Positions 12,906 to 24,849 of a DNA stretch of 64,000 bases are shown here, in pieces; position 1 is the first letter of the stretch, and each line of letters begins with the position of its first letter. The notes under the pieces are model-generated. The model ran no database searches, had not been told where the DNA came from, and saw only the letters and a program-made list of their open reading frames with translations. Both the position numbers and the translations under genes were made by a program. The stretch comes from Lentinula raphanica (Eukaryota; Basidiomycota; Agaricomycetes; Agaricales; Omphalotaceae), in NCBI GenBank assembly GCA_027919835.1, contig JANVFP010000043.1, forward strand, positions 310,001 to 374,000. The letters are read 5' to 3'.

Positions 12906-13208
12906 TTTGAACTACCTCATCAAGGACATCTTTATATACTAAGTATGTACGCTGTGTTTCGTATCTATTCACAACTTTCTCTCGTATCACTGTCATAGAT
13001 GTTTGTAACACTAGTCTATTCTGACTTCAAGCAATGAGCTATGCGGAAGTGTTTGTATCGACAATATGGTATACAAAATAATCATACACGGCGAGTAATC
13101 TGTTACTACACAAGAAGAGAAGATAGGGATGCATGAGCGCAAGTAAGTACATGCTTTTGAGTGGGGAGTAGTGTAAATCACGGTGAACAACCCAGAAGTT
13201 CACAAGAG
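12906..13208. other. Convergent 3' intergenic region
   Basis: The plus-strand cytidylyltransferase-like gene and the minus-strand zinc-finger gene end toward each other across about 300 bp of AT-rich DNA. No gene seen; terminators for both are expected here but none can be pinpointed. Confidence 0.5.
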
Positions 13209-15250
13209 TTACGATGACGAGGCCGTGGACTTTGCCTTCTTCTTATGAACATTCCCATGTCGAGTTAGTTGATCTGGTCGAGCGAACGATTTGTTACATC
13301 CAGGTTCGGGACAGGTATATGGACGAGCGCCTGTGTGGGTACGAAGCTGTGAACAGACGTATCGTATCAGTTCATGCATGAGAATCATCGCTGATGAAAA
13401 GCTTACATGTTTCGAGAGATTAGACGATTCAGCGAACGCACTAGGAGAATCAAGATTATGAATTAGCATCTTGAGAGGATGTTCAAGGAAATAATGCCTT
13501 ACCGGTCACAATACGTGCACTTGAACGGTTTGTAGCCATTATGAGTACGTTTATGGATTGTCAACGCGCCAGTAATCGCGAATGACTTTCCACAACCAGG
13601 ATGATCACAGACGTAGGGTTCTGAGAAGACAATGAGCTCTTGAGGAAGATTATACTAACAATGAAGAACTGCGACTCACTTTCCCTAGTGTGTCGTCGCA
13701 TGTGCTGTTGCAAGGTAGCCGCTTCGGAGAAATTTTGATGACACAGCTTGCACTGAAAAGGTCTATGCCCTGTATGCGACTGTAGGAAGACACGTACTCT
13801 AAGCTCCAAGCTCGCATATATCAAAGCTAGCATACCTGTAGATGTCGACATATCTTCTGCTTACTCGTAAAGCCGCTTTGCCCATTTCGGCCGCACTTGC
13901 CCCAGTAACAATCATAGTGAGGCTTCCCGCTCCCGACGTGCACCTCAGTCAGATGCGTAGTGAGATCGTTGCAAGAGTCGAACGTCAAACCACATTCATT
14001 CCAATGACACACATGAGACGCCTTGCACTGGTGCGACTCTTCCTGGCCTTCCATCGGAAACGGAGGAGGGGTCACAGAGCGCGAGGGCCCGCTCTCCGAA
14101 TTTCGAGACGAATCACTGGTGGTAGGGTCCGCGACAGAGTTCGTTTGAGCATTCGGAAGCAAGTGAGCGTACATGTCGATGTATTCTTTCGGGTAGTCAT
14201 CTGGGAACTTTGGAAGCGGTGGTTGATTTGGACCAGGATATCCGAGATGTTGGAGTATATGGACGGTGAACTGGTCGTATGGAGGATGGGGCTTCTCGTG
14301 CGAGGGCGCGTCGACCAAGTCTGGAAAGAACTCGTGGCAGTCCCTCCACAGGCATGAAAATTTTTTGTGATGATCTGCGTGAGACTGGTGGCCTGTTGAC
14401 GGTACATCAGTTGCCGGAGGAACCAACATGAGATGTTCGGCATTGACGTGCTTGATCAGATCGTCGGGAGAAGAGAAATGGGCATTACAGTTGCCCCACA
14501 TGCAGGCTGAGGAGGGGTTTGTACTCGGGGGTAGTTGCTGTTCCAACCCACTCAGTGGGATTGGTGAACCACTAGGTGACATGTGTGAAGGAGAAGGAGA
14601 AAACGATGCGTTGGAGAGGAGTAGCGGCGATGTTACAGTGGAATGTGGGTGGGAGCCGAGCTCGTACTGTTGGGGATAGTCGAATGGGTATTCCTGCAAC
14701 TGACTCGATAGGTTGTCAGCGAAAAGATTGGTCGGTGAACCATTTTGCGGTTGGTTCATATCAGGCAGATGAAGTGAGTACGGAGAGCCATGAGAGACGT
14801 TCGAATGGTTGTGGCTGAAGCCAGTGGTCTCCTCCGAGGTGAACTCAGTCGACGAATCGCTCTGCCAATGATAAGGACTAAAGTAGTTTTTGGGCCCAGG
14901 TTGGATATAAGGATGTAGATCTGAGCAGCACTGCAGCTACGAAAGAGTCAGACAATAGCCTTCCTTACGCGATCTGTACCTACATATTCGTCAAGCCCGC
15001 TACACTCTTCTGCATCGTGACAGACAAGAGTATCACCAGATGCCGAGCAGTTCGCTGCTTTATGCGTGGGATCAACGCAGGTGATGAAATGACAATCATC
15101 GGTACATTGCTCTGTGAACTCTGCGGAAGTTGAAATGGAATCAGAGTCATCTGAGCTGTCTATCGTACGCGAAGGATGAGAGTGTTGTTGATGAGAAGTA
15201 TTAGGAGTGTCTGGAAGAGAATTTCTTCGACGAACTGTTTTAACAGGCAT
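13209..15250 (-). CDS. C2H2 zinc-finger transcription factor, Zap1-like
   Basis: Nuclear DNA-binding factor with about eight C2H2 fingers. The architecture resembles yeast Zap1: paired CxxxxC fingers in the middle ([37 protein letters not shown]) followed by a tight C-terminal array ([44 protein letters not shown]). The N-terminus from [10 protein letters not shown] has a cysteine-rich stretch ([10 protein letters not shown] and further Cys to SGLDEYLQCC). Introns interrupt it near 14990-14940 and several times between fingers; each checked junction keeps the frame. It ends [13 protein letters not shown] 35-residue upstream extension from an ATG at 15355 is possible. A zinc-homeostasis role is inferred from architecture only. 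The long promoter is shared with the divergent carboxypeptidase gene and is GATA-rich. Confidence 0.88.
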
Positions 15251-15423
15251 TTTCCAGTATGCAGCGTCTTGCTGAAGGGGACAAGATGCTGGAAGGGAGC
15301 AAAGAGGTATCGAAGAAAGAAACGAGTTGGATGGGGAGCATTCGCGCGGGCCCATTTTTTAAGATCCTTCTTTAGTATGAGCGTGAGGGTAACTGCGAAG
15401 GTACACAGATTAGAGAGGGCTGT

Positions 15424-15494
15424 GATAATCATATGGCGTGATATGACAAATCTTATCTGATAATGTATAAGATCTTTTATCTGATAAAGATAAG
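15424..15494. promoter_or_regulatory. GATA-site cluster with two palindromes
   Basis: TTATCTGATAA occurs at 15453-15463 and again at 15477-15487, starts 24 bp apart. A further GATAAG lies at 15489-15494 and a GATAA at 15424-15428. Each 11-mer is a head-to-head pair of GATAA boxes. The cluster lies between the zinc-finger gene and the carboxypeptidase gene, 124 bp before the latter's ATG. GATA factors control nitrogen catabolite genes in fungi, including vacuolar peptidases, so nitrogen control of the peptidase is a reasonable inference. Confidence 0.6.
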
Positions 15495-15617
15495 ACCGCT
15501 CTGGGCTTCGGCCATTATCGGTGTTTCGGGCATCGCGGCTGAAATACACTCAGATGTTCGGTACCTTCATCCAGAACAACACTTTCTGACTCCTTCCCTA
15601 CGGATTGGCAGTAGCAA

Positions 15618-18048
15618 ATGACATACAGCTCTCGTTATCCTCCGCCATTCCCGCTGCTCTGTGCGGCCCTACTCATCCTTGGTGGATGGATTCAATCTGA
15701 CATGATTTTGAACATACTCAAACACATAGGACAAATCACCACCGGTGTATCTCTTGGAACATCGGGTCCAGATGTTATCTTGTGTCCCCAAGCGGATCCA
15801 ATCATTCCAATCTTACATGCCGAATTGAGCAAGCAAATGGACCTCATTTATTCCTCCCAAGCTTTCAAACACGCCTCATACAAACTTCTTAGTGGTGCAG
15901 TTCGTATTCCGTGAATTTTCTTTCGGGTTTTCCCAAGCTCTATCTTCTAATCGCCGGACTTTAGCACAGAATCATACGACGACCTCCTTCCGGTTGGACA
16001 GGATGAGCGCTGGAATATCTTCACGACCTTCCGCGCGTATTTACAAGATTCATTTCCCCTTGTGTATGTTTCATAGTTCTCCGGTATAACCCGAGGACAA
16101 GATCCCACTCAGGACTCACTTATAGATATTCTTCCCTCGAAATAACGTCTGTCAATACACATGGACTCGTATTTCACTGGCAGGGGTCCGATGGTTCATT
16201 GAAGCCTTTACTACTCACCGCGCACCAAGGTACAGTATGCGAATGTTTCCATCGCCCTCGTTGTTCATTCACTCTTGTATAGACGTCATCCCTGTAGATT
16301 GGTCCAACGCCGACCAATGGGTTCATCCACCCTACTCTGGAGATTATGACGGTTCGTGAATTTACAACAGAAACGAAAGGGATTGTTGATTTCTCTGTAG
16401 GAACATGGATTTGGGGTCGAGGCAGCGTAGACGATAAGGCGGATCTTATCGCCCGATTGTGAGCTTTATTCTTTCCGATGTTTACACGCCAATATTCTAT
16501 CCACTGTGAAATCATGCAGGATTACGGTTGATTCATTATTGAAAACTGGCTTCCAGCCTCGACGCACATTGGTGCTTGCTTTTGGTTTTGATGAAGAAGC
16601 TTCAGGAATTGAGGTATGTGTTTGATACACGCATATTCTTCGGTGCCGTTGCCATTTGCCATATGATTGACAGTTGAAATAGGGAGCCGGAAAGCTTGCA
16701 GTCTATCTTCAAGAGAAATACGGAAGAAACGCATTTGCGATGTTATTGGACGAAGGAGGTTCGGATATTCTATATGAATCACGATAGATGAATGCGTATC
16801 GATGATCACTCACTATCTGTACAGAAGGATACAACGAAAACGTCAAAGGAGGAACGATATTCGCTCTTCCAGGTGTTTCTGAAAAGGGCTACCTCGATGC
16901 GAGCATCCTAGTGGTTACTCCTGGTGGACATTCAAGTGTTCCGCCTCATCACACGGTCAGTGCCCAACTGTCTTGTTATCGATGCCTTCACCAGAATCTC
17001 GGCACAGAGCATAGGTATCTTATCTGAGATCATAGTAGCTCTCGAAGCTACATCACACATTCCCCGTCTCACCCGTAATGGGACCACGTTCTATGTAGCC
17101 CAATGCGCCGTAGAATATAGTCCTCAAGGGCGCTTGCCCCCCATCATGAAAGACTTGGCTCGACGCGCGATGGATCCTGATGACGAAGCTGCGTTGGAGA
17201 AATTCGCTAGCCTTCTCTTCAACGCAATCCCTCTCTTCGATGTCTTATCCAGAACGACGCAAGCGGTTGACATGATCAATGGAGGTGTGAAATCGAACGC
17301 GCTGCCTGAACGCGCCGAAGCTATCATCAATCACAGGGTAGCAGAATACAGGTGTGGTTTTAATTCATACGCCATCTCGTTCTGAAGCGTCACACAGTTT
17401 CCCAGTTCTACAACGGATGTCAAAAATCACATTCGGGACCTTGTGCTTCCTCTGGGGATCAAACATAACTTATCTGTGGACGATTTCGGAAGAGGGGATA
17501 GTATGCGTTTGGATGTTCAGGGACTTGGAAAGATAATCTTATCGATAGCATTTGGTCATACCTTGGAACCCTCTCCGGTAACACCTGTCACAAACAATGA
17601 CATGTACGACCTGCTTTCTGGTACGATCAAGGCAACGCTGCAAACCTCGTCAAGATACCAAGCGGACGGTGTTGTTGTCATGCCCTCTTTGGGATTAGGT
17701 ATTCATTTTCCCGTTGCAGGATTGATGCTCATTACTTTGAACTTGACTAGGCAATACTGGTGCGTACATTCCTTGTCATGTTGCACCGTTGCACTCTCAA
17801 GCCACATAAGATACACACTTTTACTGGAATCTCTCAAATAATATATTCCGTTATTCTCATCGGGGAGATAGAGACGATGTATATGGTGACATACACACTG
17901 TCAACGAAGGCAATGCGTATCCCGTTTTTCCATCACAGAACTGTACTAATTCTTCGCTCTAGCCATTCGAGGAGAAGCGTTCATTGAAGAGATTCGTTTC
18001 TTGACGCGATTGGTTCTAAACATGGATGAGTTTCAAGAAACTGAATGA
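15618..18048 (+). CDS. CPS1: Carboxypeptidase S-like M20 metallopeptidase
   Basis: Zinc peptidase of family M20A, like the vacuolar Gly-X carboxypeptidase that releases C-terminal residues from peptides. The ATG at 15618 is followed by a hydrophobic anchor (FPLLCAALLILGGW), matching the type II membrane form delivered to the vacuole. The conserved order is AVRIPTESYDDL, then LLLTAHQDVIPV with the zinc His, WGRGSVDDKADL with the bridging Asp, FGFDEEASGIEGAGKL with the catalytic Glu pair, GGHSSVPPHHTSIG and SNALPERAEAIINHR. The C-terminal zinc region is FRYSHRGD..IHTVNEA. It ends FLTRLVLNMDEFQETE, stop at 18046-18048. About ten short introns. One (17910-17962) appears to use a GC donor. The frame is open throughout, so the gene looks functional. 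Confidence 0.92.
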
Positions 18049-18330
18049 GTTATCGGGCCTTCGTCTAGTGGTGAAATCAGCCTAGAATAAATGAAAGATA
18101 TTCGATGCCAAGATGCGTGAAGCAACTAGCAATTTGACGAAGGCAGAATGAATGGCTGCAGTCTGCCGCTGATTTGAACTTTCAACTGAAAGACTTAAGT
18201 AGGTCAAGTAGACTCTTTCCACCTTTTCTGACCTTTTATGACTCGTTGATGTGACGAGATTTGGAGAACGATGGCTAACTTCATGATGATCACGGTGGGT
18301 TTCTTGCCTCAACCTGCCTCAACTATCATG
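18049..18330. other. Spacer downstream of carboxypeptidase gene
   Basis: About 280 bp with no gene recognised. It separates the carboxypeptidase stop from the F-box remnant. Confidence 0.4.
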
Positions 18331-18334
18331 CACC

Positions 18335-18470
18335 CTCACACACAGCCTCATGAACTATTCCACTCTATCATTGAGTACGCGTATACTCGCGAAATGTGGG
18401 ATTTAACTGCGACGTATCTGTTCAATATTTGCTTCATTTGAGCTTCTTGCGCTCTCCGTAGTATCAGACG
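18335..18470 (+). pseudogene. Truncated F-box gene remnant
   Basis: The DNA encodes HELFHSIIEYAYT and then, after a gap, CFI, a stop and a Leu/Ser segment. It aligns by eye with the start of F-box gene B (NELLHAIIEYIAYN .. ASFELLALSS), including the nucleotide run around TCATTTGA-CTTCTTGC-CTCTC. It has an in-frame stop and no continuation. It is therefore a third, decayed copy of the local F-box family, lying about 140 bp before the intact copy A. Confidence 0.65.
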
Positions 18471-18612
18471 ATAGATCCAAGTTTCAACCACACAGACCTA
18501 CACAGACATCGTGATCTTGGTGAACTTTAACGATCAAGGACACATGACCATGATTGATACTAGAAATTGTGGGGTTCTCTTCCAAATTCCAATCCTCCTC
18601 AACCTAAGCTTC

Positions 18613-20254
18613 ATGGCTCCCCATCTGTCTTTTTTGGTGTCGTTGCCCGTTGAACTACTTATCAGTATCATTGCATTTGTACGTTTCCCGGAATTAGACC
18701 CCACCGACGATTGGCCTTTTAATGGCTATTCTTCTGTCTCGTCGCTCTCCATGGTCAATTGGCAACTACGTCAAATTTGCCTGCCTTTCCTCTTTGAAAC
18801 CATCTCGATAAATAGTCGGTCGCGCATAGAGAAATTCGAGGCCAATCTCGCGCTATTTGCGAAACTCACAAAGTACGTTCTGTAGCATTGGCAATCTGGA
18901 ATGCTCGCCATAATCCATTCTGCTACTGATATTCATTATTCGCAGAACCTTGATAATAGAAGAGTGTTATGATACAACCCTCTCTGAAACTCTAATCCGC
19001 TATCTGCAAGATCTGAAGCAACTCTTTTATGTCGAACTAGTAGACGGTTGCACTCCAGCTCCGGCTGTATTACTCAGAGCAATACTCGCTCACCCCACTG
19101 TTAGAACAGTTCGGGTCAGAGCGTTACCTGACTTCGAGTCTATGCAGACCGATGACCTGTCAAAGATAATCCTCTACTACCCATCACCAGATCTTGCCTT
19201 CTCTCCTGGTTTCGACAAATTCTTGAACTGTGGGATGAAGTTGACGCACCTCTCCCTCGACGTGGATGGCACACCACGCGAATACCAACTCATATCCAAA
19301 CTTTTGCCCAGGCTTCAATCGATCACAGTCTTTCTGTACGATGATCCCATTATCCTTCCATTGCAGCTGTTCAATACCCTTTCGTCAACCCAGTCAAGCT
19401 TGACTGAGCTCCAGCTCGACTTCGACTGTGGCCTCGGCGGGTCCTTGGCCCCTGATCTCACGTATCATATAATGCCTTTCATATCTTCCTGCATCAAAGA
19501 GTCTCATTGGCAGGACTTACTGCAGCTTATTACCATTGACCGAATTCTTCTTGTCAGAAGAAAGGGCCAATCCTCGCATGAGTGGTACGTCGAGGGGCTC
19601 AACGCGCAGACCACAGTCTCTCTAATTGAAGCACTAACGCTCGTTGCCTCTTCATGCCCGGAGCTCAAAGTGTTGAACTTTAGTCTCAAAGTGTGGAACT
19701 TTAGTCTCAATCCAGATGTGGACTTCAGGGCCACAGATCACATTGTTTGTCATTTATGCCTCATTCAATCTACTGTAATCCATGCTGAACATTGATCTCA
19801 GGATGATGTTGTCACGGTGCTCAAGCAATTCCCGTCCCTCAAAGAGTTGTGTCTGTGTAACGTGTTGGAGCGGCTCGATTTTGGACCCACAACATATCTG
19901 CCCCCTTTGCGTGATGTTGATCGTACAGACGCACTTGATATTCTGCTTGCGCACGCAGAGACTGCGATCTTACAGTATGCATCACAGGTGGCAAGAGCAG
20001 TCAGAACTTTGGTCACGCTCACGGTATGGGAATTTGGCTATGAGGGGCCATGGCTCGAAAATTGGAATAGATGGAACCTCAAAGGATCATTGCATGTAGC
20101 GAATAGCAATCGGGATATCAGTGGCAAACTGTTTCGATCTACGTCTCCATCCAGGGACTTAGGCCCTCTGGTTGTCCTTTCTTATGGAGAGGATCACAAA
20201 GAAACAGTACACCTTGAAAGTGGCTTATGTTGGTTACGCACTGAGGTAAGGTAG
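18613..20254 (+). CDS. F-box-like/LRR-type protein, copy A
   Basis: Probable substrate-adaptor-type protein of the large agaric F-box-like family. Three exons (18613-18872, 18946-19744, 19802-20254) join in frame to 503 residues. The N-terminal F-box-like segment is LPVELLISIIAFV, followed by a WQLRQICLPFLFETI motif typical of these proteins. The rest is leucine-rich and weakly repetitive (KQLFYVELVDG, LTHLSLDVDG, LQSITVFL, LKVLNFSL), consistent with an LRR-like solenoid. It shares exon structure and many blocks with copy B (KQLFYVEL, ILAHPTV, DDLSKVIL). An upstream in-frame ATG at 18541 exists; 18613 was chosen because the F-box begins just after it. The substrate is unknown. Confidence 0.8.
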
Positions 20255-21042
20255 GCTCTAGAAGTCCTCCCTGTTGCTTCTCGCTCAAGATTTCTCTATT
20301 TACAGGGATCAAGGCTCCACGTTCCCGAGGTTCACAAACAGAGAACATAGCTGCTTGGCAATTTACCTCATGATTCAACCTTTGCGGGACAGGGATTCTT
20401 TCGACAAAGAATGCCACTCATTATTCCTTGAACTGGAAGGCAATCTGCTTCGTCATATAGTACCTAGTAATGTTTGCCTCACCGTTTGTCTTCCCTTCAC
20501 TGTTCGTACCAGCATAACATGAATAGATCCTATGTTATGTTCGAGCATCCCCCAGAGTCGTTTCATGTTACCGTTTCTGGCCAGTACTGTGCATGACTGT
20601 ATCCGACTTAAAGAAGCACTGCGATCACGCATGACTCATGAGATACAATAGCCCAACGGCAAAGGTGATGAGGACCTTCTTCCTAGCAAACCCTAGCCTG
20701 GTAACAGCCCTGCGCGTCCATAGGGATGAAGTTACTAATGGGACACTTCGGCGAGCCTGCGGGGGAACGTTTCTGAGTTCTAAGTTTTTCTTAATGTCCT
20801 TCTTGTTTGTTCTCATAGTGATGGACGTCTTGTGAAATCTGTATTGTTTAGTGAACATAAACAACGACGTTCAAGGAGAATTCGTGAGAGAGAAGATGAA
20901 GTCGTGCAGTACAGCCTTGCAATACTTGCAGAACTTTAGAAGAGATAAGATAAGATATGACACAACTATACTTTGAGGCTTGAGCGTCAATTTTGTCAAA
21001 ACCTGCTCTTGTCCCTTCTTCTCCCGAACGTCAAGGAAGTAC
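20255..21042. other. Spacer between F-box A and nuclease genes
   Basis: About 790 bp holding the nuclease promoter. Short open frames on both strands (20274-20522 plus, 20625-20864 minus) resemble no family known to me and have no supporting intron signals. Nothing else was found. Confidence 0.45.
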
Positions 21043-23099
21043 ATGGGAGTCTTGGGCTTAACGCCTTTCATACAGAAAACCTGGTACGACATCTTTTGGC
21101 TGTCTAGTGTCTATCATACTGAGAAACAATCTCAGTCCCGAAGTAATTAAACGTCTACCAGACCGTTTGCAAGGCTTTTCTGGTAAGAGAATTGCATTGT
21201 AGGCTCTTCTGCATTAATGGCGCTGATTATTGGGACTGACCTATCATCAGAGACGGAACTCTTCTCACTCAACGATTTCATTTCGCCCAGATTCCTCATC
21301 CGTATCGACATGTACTCGGATGGTACAGATTGATTAAAGAGTTAGAACAGTTCGGGGTTGAGGCGATTTGTGTATTTGACGGGAAGGGACGAAATGCAGC
21401 GAAAGCTCAAGAGGTACGCTCTGCCGCAACATGTCTGTGATGTCCAAATCACGGAGCTCATTTTCATGGAGGCTTCGCGACGAAGGAACGCTCAACGACT
21501 CGTCGCTGTTCGTGCCGTGATTGAGACTGAACGGCTGGCACGTCTTCGCAAGATTTCCTACGCGACCCGCGACATTGCAAAGCTTTCCACCACGGAGAAA
21601 GGTCGACTGTCCGGCATCCTGACGCGTTTAGCCCTCCACAATCTAGACAAAACACAAACAGGGAAGAAGGATATCGTGTCCGTAATGAAAGAACTGTCAC
21701 TAGCGAAGGCGGACTCGGATCAGTTGTCTTTAGTAGACTCTGATTCTTGGTTGGACAAAGACTCCCTACGGTTCACGGAAGAATGGTCTACCGAAGTCGA
21801 CGAAACGCCACCGATTACAACGCCCTTGGAAATAGAGGATGCTCTCCGTTCAGAATCTTCGACCGTCGCTGATCTTTCATCCCCGTCCACTGAACAATTC
21901 GCAGAACTCGAAGCCAACTCTCCACTCTCCCGAGATGATGTCCCATATTATGCACCTTCTCGTTGGGTCACCAAAACTCCTGACACACCCTCACAATCGA
22001 CAGAGTCCGTTGGTGGAACAACAGACGAAGCTATCTCAAAGGAGACGGGTGTAGACAAGATAATGACCACGTTGACGCCACTTTTCCTCGATTACCAAAA
22101 CAGCATCTCGAAAGTTGCCTCTACCTCCATGCGTGTTGCTCAAAAACAAGAGCATCCCGACGCTGGAGCAAATCAAGATGGGGTTCAGGAAGTTTATGAG
22201 ATGTCGAAAAGGCAGTGCGAGCTGACGCTTCAGGAGGGACAGTTTTGGGATAGCTTAACATCCACGCTCGCAGACCTCAAAGACCTCTCGACTGATTCAC
22301 CCTCTGGGATTGAAGATGATGGCCACCACAGGATACTGCAGGAACTTACTAGCAAAAGTAACATAATTTCAGAATCATATCGAAACAGTACGAATCCTCC
22401 GACTAGTCAGACGTATATGCAATCCAAGGAAATATTACAAGCAATGGGTGTTCCGTGCATTGATTGCGATGGACCTTTTGAAGCTGAGGCTCTTGCCTCT
22501 TCGTTGGTTTTGAATGGATATGCGGATTACGTCGCTAGTGAGGACACGGTAATGACTGCCTTTGTGTATATTCACCTGCTTGACTCTGACGCGTTCCTCT
22601 CTTCTAGGATGTTATCATCTACGAAGTACCGCTCATCCGAAACATCACCAGCCGTCAACAACCCCTCCTTGTCATCTCCGGTACCGAACTCCGCTCAATG
22701 CTTAAACTCACTCGAGCCATGTTTGTGGACTTTGCTCTTCTGATGGGAACAGATTTCTCCCAACGTATCCGCCAAGTGGGGCCTAGACGTGCTCTTGACT
22801 TTATTCGCGCACACGAGTCGATCGAGAATGTCATTGAGGCAGAGACTAGGTTTCAACCGAGAGGGACCAAGGAGGAATATTTGAGGCAGGTGAATATGGC
22901 AAGGAAGGTGTTTCAGACGCTGCCTCCGATTCCTGAGGATGCGTTGGAGAGTCTTAGAAATGAGGAGGGACATTCGAGTAAGTATGATCTGTCTCGGGTT
23001 TTGTTCATCATGGGGAAATATGGGTTATCTCGAGAAGTCGATTGGGACTCGGAAGATGCATTGAAAGGTAATTTTTTCGATGATAATCCTAGCCAGTGA
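21043..23099 (+). CDS. XPG/FEN1-family structure-specific nuclease
   Basis: Metal-dependent nuclease of the Rad2/XPG/FEN1 group that cuts branched DNA. Five exons (21043-21083, 21136-21198, 21251-21413, 21472-22548, 22608-23099) give 611 residues. The first 41-bp exon encodes MGVLGLTPFIQKT, the family N-terminus. Catalytic acidic residues are visible: D36 in IALDGTLL, D78 in VFDGKGRN, E426 and E428 in GPFEAEA, D447/D449 in SEDTDV and D497 in MGTDFS, which starts the helix-hairpin-helix segment (VGPRRALDFI). A spacer of more than 300 residues, charged and Ser/Thr-rich, separates the two halves, as in XPG/Rad2 rather than FEN1. It matches none of Rad2, Rad27 or Exo1 clearly and may be a fungal-specific branch. 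It lies between the two F-box genes. Confidence 0.9.
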
Positions 23100-23320
23100 T
23101 AGCTTTGCCTAGGGCAATAATGCATACACAGGGTATGTACATAACATACTACGGTTTTTGTTTGTATCGATAGCAGTAGTTAGTGAATCAATGCGCCAAG
23201 AACGGTGTACTACTACAGACTGACATGTATGAATTACACGTGGATTGAAGAACAAAAAGGGGGCGGTGGTTGGCGGTGGGCGCTGTACCACGTACTACTA
23301 ACCTTCATCCCACCATCATC
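23100..23320. other. Short spacer before F-box B
   Basis: 221 bp between the nuclease stop and the F-box B start. It must hold the nuclease 3' end and the F-box B promoter. No motif was assigned. Confidence 0.4.
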
Positions 23321-24844
23321 ATGCTCCTGTCTTTGCCCAACGAATTACTCCATGCTATCATCGAGTATATCGCGTACAATCCCAAATTGCCAGACTCACT
23401 ATCTAAATCTCTGTTCAAGCCCGCCTCATTTGAACTTCTTGCACTCTCATCAACCGACTGGCGGCTCCGTCAAGTTTGTGTGCCTTTCCTCTTTGCGAAC
23501 ATCAAAATTAGGCATATTAGAGATGCACAGAAGCTGGAGAACTATCTTTCGCTTTTCTCAGAGTTTACGAAGTACGTCTCAGTGTGTCAAATGCCATTCA
23601 ATTGAGTTCCGAAACCGATATTTGCAGAATCTTGGTTATAGGCCCTGTGACTGCTGTGTCTGAAGCAGGAAATCAGATAATAGTACGAAATCTGCCCCAG
23701 TTCAAGCAACTCTTCTATGTAGAGCTGCGACGTTGTCGGGAAAGGATCGTCTTGCTCAAAACGATACTTGCGCATCCTACTGTCACATCTGTCCTGGTTG
23801 ACGGACTACCTCACGCGTCTATGTGCAATGATGATCTATCGAAGGTGATTCTCGATCGCGCAACCTCAGTTTCGGCCTTCTCTCCTACTTTCGAAAAGTA
23901 CTTCAATCAAGGCATGAGGCTAGCATGTCTCGAGCTCTCTCAGCTCGGTTCACTCGACAAACAATTCGAATCGAAGGTCTTGCCCGGGCTCAACGAGATC
24001 CGAATGCATATGGGCATTGTTCCTGTCTCATTTTCGTTTCTTTCTATCATTTCTTCAACTCATCCAGCCTTGCATGAGCTCTGGCTCCTCGACGATCGTC
24101 AACATCATTTCGATTATTACACCCCTCCTTTCATATCTTCTTTCGTCAAAGACTGTCGAAAACAGGACCTCAATAAATACTTCGTCGTCAAGCATGTTGG
24201 TATTCGTAGATCGACTGATCAATCTTCGCTCGGGTGGTATGTCATGGGAATCAGCTTGACCACAACGCTTGCCAGTACATCTCTTATCGAAATACTCATC
24301 CGTATCGCGTCTTCATTCCCGAAACTCGAAGTTCTTACTCTCAATTTCGACGGTCACATAGCCAGGTATCATGTTGTGCGTTGTTTCATCCCCCTCTTTG
24401 TTCCATACTCATCCTCATGGGTTTCAGAACGAATTTGCAATGGCTCTAGGGCGATTCTCGTCTCTAAGGACATTGTCGTTACATGGAGTATTTAAGCTAC
24501 TCAATTTCAAGAGCAACACATCGTTGCCACCTGTCCGTCGAGTCAATCCCAAAGATGCATTCGATGCTGTACTTGCTCGTGCAGAGACTGGGATATTGTT
24601 GTTCGCGTCGCGGGTGGCGAGAGAAGTCAGAAGCCTTGAGACGATCTATGTCAAGGATAAGGGCTATGAGAACCCAACATATAGTATTGGGAAGTTTTGG
24701 CGTCTGGTAGGCTGGCTCCATATAACGAATAGCAGTCGGGATGTTGTTGGGACACTTCGACGCGCGGCGAACGAAGCTTGTCTGAACTCAGAAGTCTCGC
24801 TGGTGACTGGGATGCTTCCTTCTGGATTCATAACACAATCATGA
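23321..24844 (+). CDS. F-box-like/LRR-type protein, copy B
   Basis: Paralogue of copy A. Three exons (23321-23571, 23628-24375, 24428-24844) join in frame to 471 residues, with introns at positions equivalent to those of copy A. The start MLLSLPNELLHAIIEYIAY is a good F-box-like segment, followed by DWRLRQVCVPFLFANI. The body is leucine-rich (KQLFYVELRRC, LACLELSQL, LEVLTLNFDG, LRTLSLHGV). The third exon block (FDAVLARAETGILLFASRVAREVRSL, shown here as its ends FDAVLARAE and VAREVRSL) matches the equivalent part of copy A. The stop is only a few bases before a nuclease-gene remnant, so the 3' end may have been reshaped by the duplication. Confidence 0.8.
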
Positions 24845-24849
24845 AGTAT

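Noticed and set aside
18055..18115. tRNA-like CTTCGTCTAGTGGTGAAATC stretch
   Set aside because: Resembles the D-arm of a tRNA but no T-arm, acceptor pairing or B box follows at the right distance.
20625..20864. 79-codon minus-strand open frame between F-box A and the nuclease
   Set aside because: No homology recognised, no intron or start support, only moderate length.
20871..21092. 73-codon minus-strand open frame starting MSYQVFCMKG
   Set aside because: Its start overlaps, in antisense, the true first exon of the XPG-type nuclease (21043-21083), which is supported by family sequence and splicing.
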